Source of the DNA: Ruminococcus sp. UBA3286
GTDB lineage: Bacteria; Bacillota; Clostridia; Oscillospirales; Ruminococcaceae
Reading direction: 5' to 3'
DNA length: 31,789 bases
Assembly: GCA_002362135.1 (NCBI GenBank)
Contig: DETO01000040.1
Location: 3,603-35,391 of the forward strand
The first letter of the stretch is position 1. Each line of letters opens with the position of its first letter. The position numbers and the translations under genes are program-made. The notes beneath the pieces were generated by a model that was given only the letters and a program-made list of their open reading frames with translations, did no database searches and was not told the origin of the DNA. This document shows positions 17,224-24,623 of this stretch, in pieces.

Positions 17224-17313
17224 GCGGATTTACCCAAGTGGTGAAGGGGCTCCCCTGCTAAGGGAGTAGGTCGGGAAACCGGCGCGAGAGTTCAAATCTC
17301 TCAATCCGCGCCA
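17224..17313 (+). tRNA. tRNA-Ser (anticodon GCU)
   Basis: The acceptor stem GCGGATT pairs with AATCCGC (17303-17309), then discriminator G and encoded CCA (17311-17313). The anticodon stem CTCCC/GGGAG encloses CTGCTAA, giving GCT, which reads AGC and AGU serine codons. The T arm is GAGAG-TTCAAAT-CTCTC and a long variable arm is present. It lies 29 bases after the first tRNA-Ser and shares its transcript. Confidence 0.96.
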
Positions 17314-17316
17314 AGC

Positions 17317-17363
17317 AAAAAAGGCGGTATTTCGAGATTTCCTCGATTTACCGCCTTTTCTTT
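17317..17363 (+). terminator. intrinsic terminator after the tRNA genes
   Basis: AAAAGGCGGTA pairs with TACCGCCTTTT (11 pairs), with an inner TCGAG/CTCGA stem beyond a TT/TT internal loop, followed by CTTT. The A-run before the stem means it could also stop minus-strand transcripts. It begins four bases after the second tRNA. Confidence 0.9.
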
Positions 17364-17573
17364 AAATCTAAGTATTTTTTGGAATTTCTAATTTTTTCGG
17401 AAAATTCAAGAAAATTTAGGCAAAATATGACGCGAAATATCAGATATAAGAAACTAAAATCCAACTGTGATCTGCATACAAAGCACACAAACATTTCCAG
17501 CATCAAAAATAACCATAAATCGACAAATATGTCAATATTATTTTTATCACATCATAGAATAATATCAAGGGTA
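17364..17573. other. AT-rich stretch without a recognisable gene
   Basis: Between the tRNA terminator and the MATE-gene promoter I see no coding sequence with a credible start site, no RNA gene and no clear repeat. A 75-residue open frame at 17379-17606 lacks a ribosome binding site and overlaps the promoter. A minus-strand TTGACA (17535-17530) with TATTTT 18 bases on is the only promoter-like signal. Confidence 0.5.
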
Positions 17574-17602
17574 TTTACAAATTGCCTTTTTTGGTGTAAA
17601 AT
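17574..17602 (+). promoter_or_regulatory. sigma-A-type promoter of the MATE-family gene
   Basis: TTTACA (17574-17579) and TAAAAT (17597-17602) are 17 bases apart, with GTG just before the -10 box. The expected start near 17609 gives a leader of about 90 bases before the ATG at 17700. I see no obvious riboswitch in the leader. Confidence 0.7.
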
Positions 17603-17699
17603 GTAATATTATTGCTGCGCTGATCATTTCTAAAATTAGCATAAATTGATTTTAGCAATGATTGGTGAGGGAGAAATATTTGTTTTGGAGAGCGATATT

Positions 17700-19067
17700 A
17701 TGGTTAATCAATCATCTGATCTTACACACGGGCCTCTGCTGAAGAGGATCGTTTTTTATACAATTCCAATTATTCTTACAGGTGTTTTGCAGCTTTTATT
17801 CAACTCGGCAGACATGATAGTTGTCGGGCAGAATTGCGGAAGCATTTCTGTAGGAGCAGTTGGAGCAACGGGGCCTGTCATAAATCTTCTTGTAAATCTT
17901 TTTATCGGATTTTCAGTCGGCTCAGGCGTTACCTGCGCACACGGAATTGGTGCAGGCAAAGACGAGGATGTAAGGCGAACAGTCCACACAGCTATTCCCC
18001 TATCAATTTTCAGCGGCATAATACTAACGATAATCGGCATTCTCGGAGCGCGCCGTATCCTTCAACTAATGGGTACGCCCGATGATGCGATAAATTTATC
18101 AGTATCATATATGCGCATATATTTTTGCGGCATAACTTCAAGCCTGATATATAACTTCGGTTCTGCAATTTTAAGGGCAGCAGGCGATACAAAATCACCG
18201 CTTATATACCTGACGATTTCAGGTATTTTAAATGTAATACTCAATCTTTTCTTTGTAATATCGCTGAAAATGGACGTTTCCGGAGTAGCACTGGCAACGG
18301 TCATCTCCCAGACGCTCTCCGCCGTGCTGATAATTCGCGCCCTCATGAAGCGTCATGATCAATGCAGGCTTGAACTCCGAAAAATGCATATATACCGCCG
18401 TCAGCTAATTCGCATACTCGGCATTGGATTCCCCGCCGGTATTCAGGGTTCGCTTTTCTCGATTTCTAATGTCATTATACAATCATCAGTCAACTCCTTT
18501 GGTTCGATAGCTATGTCAGGCAATGCAGCCGCCCAGAATATTGAGGGATTCATTTACACTTCCATGAATTCTGTAAGTCAGACTGCACTTAATTTTACCG
18601 GTCAAAACCACGGCGCAGGCAAATTCGATCGAATCAAAAAGGTGCTTTTGATATGTCTCGGATTCGTCTTTGTAATCGGTTTGAGTCTCGGTTTAACGGC
18701 ATTTTTCTTTGGAAAACCGTTGCTTTCCATATACATCAACGATTCTCAGAAAGCCATAGAATACGGACTTGTCCGCGTCATGTACATATGTATTCCCTAT
18801 TTTCTCTGCGGTCTCATGGACGTTGCGACAGGCACTCTGCGTGGAATCGGAAGCAGTATTGCACCGTTAATTATAACAGTTGCAGGCGTCTGCGGTTTCA
18901 GAATTTTGTGGATATTCACTATTTTTCAGCGATTCCGCAGTCTTGAAAATCTCTATATTTCCTATACCGTTTCATGGAGTATGACATTCCTTATCGAGCT
19001 TGCGGTACTTATCGTGATGCTCAAACGTGCTGGTTCTCCATCTGATCTTCCCCAAAATATACAGTAA
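17700..19067 (+). CDS. MATE-family multidrug/toxin efflux transporter
   Basis: A 455-residue polytopic membrane protein of the MATE (MatE) family, which exports cationic drugs and metabolites in exchange for Na+ or H+. About twelve hydrophobic spans can be followed. Typical features are the N-terminal GPLLKRIVFYTIPIILTGVLQLLFNSADMIVVG, the central AGDTKSPLIYL, and the repeated second-half segment GIGFPAGIQGSLFSISNVIIQSSVNSFGS. The closest well-known subgroup is the DinF/NorM-like MATE efflux group; the substrate cannot be told. The start is the ATG at 17700 after GGAGAG; earlier in-frame starts would add a non-hydrophobic tail. It has its own promoter and is probably monocistronic, although no clear terminator follows it. 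Confidence 0.92.
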   Translation: MVNQSSDLTHGPLLKRIVFYTIPIILTGVLQLLFNSADMIVVGQNCGSISVGAVGATGPVINLLVNLFIGFSVGSGVTCAHGIGAGKDEDVRRTVHTAIPLSIFSGIILTIIGILGARRILQLMGTPDDAINLSVSYMRIYFCGITSSLIYNFGSAILRAAGDTKSPLIYLTISGILNVILNLFFVISLKMDVSGVALATVISQTLSAVLIIRALMKRHDQCRLELRKMHIYRRQLIRILGIGFPAGIQGSLFSISNVIIQSSVNSFGSIAMSGNAAAQNIEGFIYTSMNSVSQTALNFTGQNHGAGKFDRIKKVLLICLGFVFVIGLSLGLTAFFFGKPLLSIYINDSQKAIEYGLVRVMYICIPYFLCGLMDVATGTLRGIGSSIAPLIITVAGVCGFRILWIFTIFQRFRSLENLYISYTVSWSMTFLIELAVLIVMLKRAGSPSDLPQNIQ

Positions 19068-19100
19068 TCTTCTTTGAAATCGTAAAATCGTACAAAACAA

Positions 19101-19130
19101 TTCACCTTTTTTGAAGTTTCATCATATTAT
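19101..19130 (+). promoter_or_regulatory. weak candidate promoter for the small membrane-protein gene
   Basis: TTCACC (19101-19106) and TATTAT (19125-19130) are 18 bases apart. The -35 box is poor. If used, transcription would begin near 19137, just before the palindrome at 19142-19156. Confidence 0.3.
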
Positions 19131-19141
19131 ATAACATATCA

Positions 19142-19156
19142 TTGATGCTGCATCAA
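19142..19156. promoter_or_regulatory. perfect 15-base palindrome TTGATGCTGCATCAA, candidate operator
   Basis: Seven-base arms TTGATGC and GCATCAA meet around one central T. The one-base centre argues against an RNA hairpin using the full arms and fits a dimeric DNA-binding protein. It ends directly at the ribosome binding site (AAGGAGGG) of the next gene and would lie near +6 to +20 of the weak candidate promoter. I do not see the same sequence elsewhere in the window. Confidence 0.5.
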
Positions 19157-19168
19157 GGAGGGAATAGT

Positions 19169-19507
19169 ATGAATCTGTTAATACTTTTATCCGCAGTTAT
19201 ACTTGGAATTATCGCCGTCACGGAAATCATGCTGATATTTTTTTCGCTCCCACGCGGAAACACTCCTGCTTATCTGGCGATTCTCCCAGTATTTTCGGAA
19301 GATTCCGAATTCGATGAGCGGCTTGATCATATCGCTCAGAAAGGCTGCGGCAGACGAAATATAATTCTCGTGAATTACACGGCAAATCCTCATCAGATTG
19401 AGCTTTGCAGCCGTTTCGTGCATAACAATCCTGACGCCGTTTTTATCAAACATGAGGAAATTGAAAATTTCTTCGCAAAAACATTTGCAATTTCACCGAA
19501 AATGTAG
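19169..19507 (+). CDS. small single-span membrane protein of unknown function
   Basis: I do not recognise this 112-residue protein. Residues 2-26 form one hydrophobic span with few charges (LLILLSAVILGIIAVTEIMLIFF), followed by LPRG, so the rest is probably cytoplasmic. The soluble part (30-112) alternates predicted strands and helices: AYLAILPV, EFDERLDHIAQKG, NIILVNY, PHQIELCSRFVHN, AVFIKHEEIENFF, suggesting a small alpha/beta fold. Two Cys (in GCGRR and ELCSRF) are present. The start is the ATG at 19169 after a near-perfect AAGGAGGG; an upstream ATG at 19142 lies in the palindrome. The gene ends inside the promoter of recD2. A signal-anchored regulatory or assembly factor is conceivable, but nothing in the sequence proves a role. 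Confidence 0.8.
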   Translation: MNLLILLSAVILGIIAVTEIMLIFFSLPRGNTPAYLAILPVFSEDSEFDERLDHIAQKGCGRRNIILVNYTANPHQIELCSRFVHNNPDAVFIKHEEIENFFAKTFAISPKM

Positions 19508-19513
19508 TATAAT
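19485..19513 (+). promoter_or_regulatory. sigma-A-type promoter of recD2-mreB
   Basis: TTGCAA (19485-19490) and the consensus TATAAT (19508-19513) have a 17-base spacer that ends exactly at the TAG of the small membrane-protein gene. The predicted start near 19520 leaves a leader of about 57 bases before recD2. This allows recD2-mreB to be expressed apart from the small gene. Confidence 0.7.
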
Positions 19514-19576
19514 ATAAATTGAAAAGATTATAGATGAAAATATACAAATCGTATAAAGTCAGACTGAGGTGAGCTA

Positions 19577-21778
19577 ATGGAAAAACAGATCGAGATCGTC
19601 GAGGGAACGGTTGAGAGAATCGCTTTGCTGAGCGACGATTGCTCCTACGCGGTCGTTGATCTTCGCATCGACAACGATCGATGCGAAACTGTTGTCGGAA
19701 ATCTCGGAAAAATAGTTGTCGGTGAGCAGCTCCATGTTGAGGGAGAATATTCACATCACCCAAAATTTGGCAAGCAGTTTACCGCTTCGTACTGCGTTGA
19801 AATGCTCCCGAATACCGCCAAAAACATTGAAAAATATCTTTCTTCCGGCGTTATCGAGGGAATTGGGCCCGCACTTGCAAAAAAAATTGTAAGTGTTTTC
19901 GGCGAAGATACCATGTCTATTCTCGAAAGAGCGCCCATGCGTCTTTCCGAAGTCAAGGGCGTATCAACGGCAAAGTGCAAAAAAATCGCGCAGAATCTGC
20001 ATAAAGTCTTTGCCTTGCGAACCCTTACTTCCTTTCTTCATCAATATAACATAAAGCCAATGTATGCCATGAGAGTATACAATAAGCACAGCGTTGACGC
20101 CATTGACGTTATTAAGCAAAATCCTTACATTTTGTGTGAAGAGGGTATAAATCTTGATTTTGAAACTGCTGATCAAATGGCTTTTCAGCTGAATTTCAAA
20201 AACGAGGATAAATGCCGAATCATAGCCTTTATCAAGAATATCCTGCGAACAGCTTCTAATGAGGGAAACACCTGTCTCCCGATAGACGATCTGTGTGCGC
20301 CCTGCTGCGAAAAGCTTGATATACGGGAAAGTAGTTTCTACGATGCGTATAATTACGCTGTCGAGGAATGCGATCTGTTCAATTACATTCATGGGCCTGT
20401 CGAAGATGTTTTTCTGCCTGATTTTTATCGGGCAGAAGACTATATTGCGGACAGGCTGAATATTATGATGAGTTTCAGCTTTCCCTACGATCAGGACTTC
20501 GATTCGCTTATCGACAATGAAGAAAATGAAAGCGGTATCAAGTATGCGAAACATCAGCGTCAAGCGATAAATACGGCTATTTCGCGCGGAATTATGGTTC
20601 TGACCGGCGGCCCCGGAACAGGAAAAACAACCACGCTTAACGCTATAATTTCGCTTTTTGAGAAAATGGGCGATGAAGTTTTTCTCGCTGCTCCGACGGG
20701 ACGGGCTGCCAAGCGAATGACTGAGCTTACAGGACGTCAGGCGCAAACTATCCATCGGCTGCTCGGAGTAACATTTGATACGGGAGATGTGCGGAAATTC
20801 GCTCACGATGAGGACAACCCTCTGGAATGCGACGTCATAGTTATAGACGAAATGTCTATGGTTGACTGCCTGCTTTTCGAGAGTCTGCTTCGCGCGTTGC
20901 CATTGGGCTGCAAGCTGATAATGGTCGGCGATTTTAACCAGCTTCCCTCAGTCGGTGCAGGAAATGTTCTGGAGGATATAATCAACAGCCAAACTGTTCC
21001 GACTGTGATTCTTACGGAAATTTTCAGACAGGCTCAAAGCAGCCTGATAGTTACAAATTCTCATTGCGTTGTGCGCGGAGAAATGCCCGAATTAGGGCGC
21101 AGAGACAACGATTTCTTCTTCTTTGAAAGTTCAAATCCCGACGCCATAAGCAGCGCGATAGTTGAATTAACGGCAAATCGTCTGCCGAAAGCTTATGACT
21201 ACTCCCCTATTGACAATATTCAGGTAATTTCCCCGACGCGCCGCGGCAGCCTTGGCTCGATAGAGCTTAACAACAAGCTTCAGAATGTGCTGAATCCCCC
21301 GTCTCCCGATAAAAAAGAATATAAGGGGATTAATTACATATACCGTGAGGGCGACAAGGTCATGCAGATCCGCAACAATTACGATATTGAGTGGAAAAAG
21401 GGAATTGAATGCGGTTCGGGCGTGTTCAACGGCGATATCGGCATAATTACGAATATCGATCCTCGGCTTAGAGTTGCGGTCATCAATTTTGACGGTCGAA
21501 TCGCCGAATATAAATTTGAAATGCTGGCTCAGGTCGAGCTTGCCTACGCTATGACCGTTCATAAAAGTCAGGGCTGCGAATTTGAAGCAATAATCATGCC
21601 CGTTTATGACGCCTATCATAAACTTTGCTACCGCAGTCTGCTGTATACCGCCATAACCCGTGCAAAAAAACTTGTGATACTTATTGGCTCAACTTTAGAA
21701 ATTCAGGAAATGGTAGCAAATGAGCAGCGTTCCAAGCGAAACACCTGCCTAAAATGGCTTCTCAGAAAGGAAGAATAA
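19577..21778 (+). CDS. recD2: RecD2-type ATP-dependent 5'-3' DNA helicase
   Basis: A 733-residue superfamily 1B helicase of the RecBCD-independent RecD2 class, linked in Bacillus and Deinococcus to replication-fork progress and repair. The long N-terminal region contains helix-hairpin-helix elements (VIEGIGPALAKKIVSVFG and LSEVKGVSTAKCKKIAQN, about 90-140). The motor has Walker A GGPGTGKTT (344-352), Walker B VIDEMSMVD (D424, E425), GDFNQLPSVGAG, the ISPTRRG segment, TVHKSQGCEF and YTAITRAKK. No RecB or RecC gene is nearby, which supports RecD2. GAGGTG precedes the ATG at 19577. The stop codon is one base before the mreB start, so the two are co-transcribed and probably translationally linked. 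Confidence 0.94.
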   Translation: MEKQIEIVEGTVERIALLSDDCSYAVVDLRIDNDRCETVVGNLGKIVVGEQLHVEGEYSHHPKFGKQFTASYCVEMLPNTAKNIEKYLSSGVIEGIGPALAKKIVSVFGEDTMSILERAPMRLSEVKGVSTAKCKKIAQNLHKVFALRTLTSFLHQYNIKPMYAMRVYNKHSVDAIDVIKQNPYILCEEGINLDFETADQMAFQLNFKNEDKCRIIAFIKNILRTASNEGNTCLPIDDLCAPCCEKLDIRESSFYDAYNYAVEECDLFNYIHGPVEDVFLPDFYRAEDYIADRLNIMMSFSFPYDQDFDSLIDNEENESGIKYAKHQRQAINTAISRGIMVLTGGPGTGKTTTLNAIISLFEKMGDEVFLAAPTGRAAKRMTELTGRQAQTIHRLLGVTFDTGDVRKFAHDEDNPLECDVIVIDEMSMVDCLLFESLLRALPLGCKLIMVGDFNQLPSVGAGNVLEDIINSQTVPTVILTEIFRQAQSSLIVTNSHCVVRGEMPELGRRDNDFFFFESSNPDAISSAIVELTANRLPKAYDYSPIDNIQVISPTRRGSLGSIELNNKLQNVLNPPSPDKKEYKGINYIYREGDKVMQIRNNYDIEWKKGIECGSGVFNGDIGIITNIDPRLRVAVINFDGRIAEYKFEMLAQVELAYAMTVHKSQGCEFEAIIMPVYDAYHKLCYRSLLYTAITRAKKLVILIGSTLEIQEMVANEQRSKRNTCLKWLLRKEE

Positions 21779-21779
21779 T

Positions 21780-22799
21780 ATGTCAAATACTGATATTGGT
21801 ATAGATTTGGGAACATCAAACATCGTTATGACAATGGGAAAGAAGGGAGTAATTCTTAGTGAACCTTCTGTAATTGCCTATAATACGCGCACCGAAAGAG
21901 TTCTCGCAGTTGGAAAAGAAGCCTATGAAATGATCGGCAGAAATCCCGATTATATCTGTGTAGCACGCCCGATAAGCAACGGTGTGATATCCGACGACGA
22001 TCTCGCCCACAGCATGATACGCGAATTTATACTGAAAGTTACTGGAAAACAGCTGATAAAGCCTCGAATCATCATCTGTATCCCCTCTTTCATCACGGAT
22101 ATCGAGAGCCGCGCCGTGGTTGAAGCCGCAAAAAGCGCAGGTTCTCGTCAGGTTTACCTGATTCAGGAGCCTGTTGCGGCAATGATAGGCGCGGGCGTAA
22201 ATATTTCCAAAGCCAAGGGACATATGATTGTCGATATAGGCGGCGGAACTACCGATGTTGCAATAGTTTCCATGAACGGCGTGGTAACTTCCCATACTAT
22301 TAAAGTAGCCGGAAATTCCATTGACCGCGCTATCATAAAATATATGCAAAACAAATATAAACTCCTAATCGGTGAAAGAACGGCTGAACGCGTGAAAATC
22401 GAGTTATGCAACCTCTATGACCCCAACGACGAGATCACTTATACGGTCAAGGGCAGAAGTCTGATAAAGGGCTTGCCTGCGCAGGTTCAGCTCAGCGAGA
22501 TTGGGCTTTATCAGGCGATAGAAGACGAAACTTTTGCAATTATGGAAGCGATCAGAAAAGTTCTGGAGGACGCTCCGCCTGAACTGGTCGGCGATATTTA
22601 CGACAACGGTTTGTTGCTTACCGGCGGAGGCGCGCTTCTCGGAGGATTAACACAGCTTATCAAACGTACCCTCGGAATCAAGTGCAGCATCGCAAAAGAC
22701 GCTATAAACTGCGTTGCAAAGGGTACGGGCATGGCGTTCGGCAGCATGACCGCACTTCTTGACGGATTTGAAGCTGCAACGGTTTATAAATATAGATAA
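21780..22799 (+). CDS. mreB: MreB/Mbl-family bacterial actin
   Basis: A 339-residue actin-fold ATPase that polymerises under the membrane and guides lateral wall synthesis in rods. Phosphate-1 loop IGIDLGTSN is at the N-terminus. EPVAAMIGAG follows, phosphate-2 loop DIGGGTTDVA begins at D152, and adenosine motif LLTGGGALLGGL lies near the C-terminus. Length is typical. MreC and MreD, usual partners, are not adjacent. Firmicutes often carry several paralogues (MreB, Mbl, MreBH), and I cannot tell which this is, so the symbol marks the family. AGAAAGGAAG precedes the ATG, one base after the recD2 stop. No terminator separates it from the next gene, but that gene has its own strong promoter. Confidence 0.9.
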   Translation: MSNTDIGIDLGTSNIVMTMGKKGVILSEPSVIAYNTRTERVLAVGKEAYEMIGRNPDYICVARPISNGVISDDDLAHSMIREFILKVTGKQLIKPRIIICIPSFITDIESRAVVEAAKSAGSRQVYLIQEPVAAMIGAGVNISKAKGHMIVDIGGGTTDVAIVSMNGVVTSHTIKVAGNSIDRAIIKYMQNKYKLLIGERTAERVKIELCNLYDPNDEITYTVKGRSLIKGLPAQVQLSEIGLYQAIEDETFAIMEAIRKVLEDAPPELVGDIYDNGLLLTGGGALLGGLTQLIKRTLGIKCSIAKDAINCVAKGTGMAFGSMTALLDGFEAATVYKYR

Positions 22800-22832
22800 T
22801 ACAGAAATGTTCATGATTTTGGAATAAAACTA

Positions 22833-22861
22833 TTGACATTCACCAAATATTATGGTATAAT
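22833..22861 (+). promoter_or_regulatory. perfect consensus sigma-A promoter of the PAS-GGDEF-EAL gene
   Basis: TTGACA (22833-22838) and TATAAT (22856-22861) with a 17-base spacer: both boxes match the consensus exactly. Expected start is near 22868, about 59 bases before the ATG. Transcription is therefore likely strong unless repressed, which is unusual for a signalling gene. Confidence 0.88.
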
Positions 22862-22926
22862 AAGGTGTATTGAAACAAATTATAACTGAAATAAACTGAT
22901 TTACCGCATAGTTGGGAGTGATTTGC

Positions 22927-24597
22927 ATGAACGGATTAAAAAAGCTGGATAGCCTTTTTGAGGCTATTTCAATAGTTGCCGAGGGTGCATACGTTTATCT
23001 TTGCGATATGAAAACCGATATGTCTCGCTGGTCTAAAACGGCGGTAGATCTTTTCGGGTTGCCTGATACATATATGTTGAACGCCGGCGATATCTGGGCG
23101 GAGCATATTCACCCCGATGACCGCGAAAGCTATTCCAGAAGCATCGACGACGTCTTTTCCGGGAAAGCTTCGGGACACGATATGCAATACCGCGCTCGCA
23201 CTTTGGACGGAAGCTATACATTATGCACATGCCGCGGAGTTGTTATTCGTGATGATGACGGAAATCCGGAATACTTCGGAGGCGTTATCAGAAATCACGG
23301 CGATTTCAGCTATATCGACCCCGTTACGGGACTTCGCAGTCTTTATGGTTATCTCGACGACATTAAAGGACTGTACAATCGCCGCGTTCCCTCGTTTATT
23401 ATTATGCTCGGTCTTTCTTCATTTTCCGACATCAATGACGTTTACGGCTATAAATTCGGAAATCTCGTTCTCCAGCTTTTGACGCGCAGAATCAAGCAGA
23501 AATTCGCCAATAAAGGCGCGGTTTACAGAATGAACGGCACACGTTTTGCGATAATCACCCACGATCTTTCAGCTGAAGAAGCCGCTCAACTTTATGAATC
23601 TCTCCGCGATGAAGTCAGGCGCGATTTCTACGTTGACGACGAAAAAATAACTTTGTGCATGAACGGCGGCGCGATATGCGCCGACAGATTCGATATTTCC
23701 TCTGAAACTTTTTATTCCTGCCTCAGATATGCCTACGCTGCCTCCAAACGCCATAAATTCGGAGAATTCGTTGTATTTGAAGATGTTGTCAGTATGGACA
23801 ATCGCCGAATAATCGAGCAGCTCAACGTGATTCGCAGCTGTATTACAGAAGAATGCCGCGGATTCTACCTCTGTTATCAGCCTATCGTGGATTTCTCGAC
23901 CGAAAAATTAAAGGGCATGGAAGCTTTGATCCGGTGGAAAAACGACGATTATGGCATAGTACCGCCCAGTACATTTATCCCATTTCTGGAACAGGACGCG
24001 CTTTTCCCTGAACTTGGCAAATGGATTCTCCGCCGTGCAATGATGGATGGAAAGAAATTTCTGGGATTCATGCCAACGCTGACTATAAATGTTAATCTGT
24101 CTTACACTCAGCTTGAACAGGACGGATTTATCAGAGATCTATTCGAGATAATTCGCGAAACAGGCTTCCCGAAAAATCGTCTTTGTCTGGAAATTACGGA
24201 AAGATGTCGGCTTCTGGATATTGAAATGCTCAAAGATATGTTTTCGATAATCAGAGAAAACGGCATAAAAATTGCCGTCGATGACTTCGGAACCGGATTT
24301 TCTTCGCTTGGATTTTTGCGTTCTATTCCTGTTGACATAGTGAAGATCGATCGCGAATTTGTCAAGGATATTCAGAAAAACGATGCTGATAAACATTCAG
24401 TCAAATTTATTTCTGAGTTGGCAGGAGCATTTTCCGCCGATGTATGCGCGGAAGGAATTGAGACAAATGAAGTCCGCAAATGCCTGAAAGAGTATAAAAT
24501 TTGCAGTTTACAGGGGTATTATTACTCAAAACCCATAACTTCCGACGAAATGATGCTATATTTCCTCAAACAGAATAAAGAAAAAGGGAGCGATTAA
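22927..24597 (+). CDS. PAS / degenerate GGDEF / EAL protein, probable cyclic-di-GMP phosphodiesterase
   Basis: A 556-residue cytoplasmic signalling protein with no membrane span. Residues about 10-122 form a PAS domain (WAEHIHPDDRESY, RTLDGSYTLCTCRGVVIRDDDGNPEYFGGV). A GGDEF domain spans about 130-285, starting at DPVTGLRSL, but the active-site loop reads NGTRF (203-207) instead of GGDEF, so cyclase activity is unlikely; it may sense GTP or act structurally. The EAL domain (about 300-550) keeps EAL at 332-334, the Asn of INVNLS, LEITER, DDFGTGFSSL (D452, D453), the Lys of KIDREF, CAEGIET and LQGYYYSKP, so it should hydrolyse cyclic-di-GMP to pGpG. I chose the ATG at 22927 after GGGAG; TTG at 22912 or GTG at 22918 would add only a few residues. 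Confidence 0.9.
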   Translation: MNGLKKLDSLFEAISIVAEGAYVYLCDMKTDMSRWSKTAVDLFGLPDTYMLNAGDIWAEHIHPDDRESYSRSIDDVFSGKASGHDMQYRARTLDGSYTLCTCRGVVIRDDDGNPEYFGGVIRNHGDFSYIDPVTGLRSLYGYLDDIKGLYNRRVPSFIIMLGLSSFSDINDVYGYKFGNLVLQLLTRRIKQKFANKGAVYRMNGTRFAIITHDLSAEEAAQLYESLRDEVRRDFYVDDEKITLCMNGGAICADRFDISSETFYSCLRYAYAASKRHKFGEFVVFEDVVSMDNRRIIEQLNVIRSCITEECRGFYLCYQPIVDFSTEKLKGMEALIRWKNDDYGIVPPSTFIPFLEQDALFPELGKWILRRAMMDGKKFLGFMPTLTINVNLSYTQLEQDGFIRDLFEIIRETGFPKNRLCLEITERCRLLDIEMLKDMFSIIRENGIKIAVDDFGTGFSSLGFLRSIPVDIVKIDREFVKDIQKNDADKHSVKFISELAGAFSADVCAEGIETNEVRKCLKEYKICSLQGYYYSKPITSDEMMLYFLKQNKEKGSD

Positions 24598-24616
24598 GTT
24601 CCCTTTTTCTTTTTTA
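24579..24616. terminator. bidirectional intrinsic terminator between the EAL gene and mrp
   Basis: AGAAAAAGGGA (24579-24589) pairs with TCCCTTTTTCT (24600-24610), followed by a run of T on the plus strand. The A-rich left arm gives T-rich sequence on the minus strand, so it can also end the mrp transcript, which stops eight bases away. The stop codon of the EAL gene lies inside the loop. Confidence 0.85.
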
Positions 24617-24623
24617 TTAATTA

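Noticed and set aside
17379..17606. 75-residue frame between the tRNA genes and the MATE gene
   Set aside because: It is Lys/Asn/Ser-rich with no ribosome binding site, and it runs through the MATE promoter.
19964..20806. 280-residue minus-strand frame opposite recD2
   Set aside because: It covers the conserved helicase region in reverse, with no Shine-Dalgarno and no recognisable domain.
19577..21778. Reading the helicase as the RecD subunit of RecBCD
   Set aside because: There is a long N-terminal region with helix-hairpin-helix elements and no recB or recC nearby; this is the RecD2 class.
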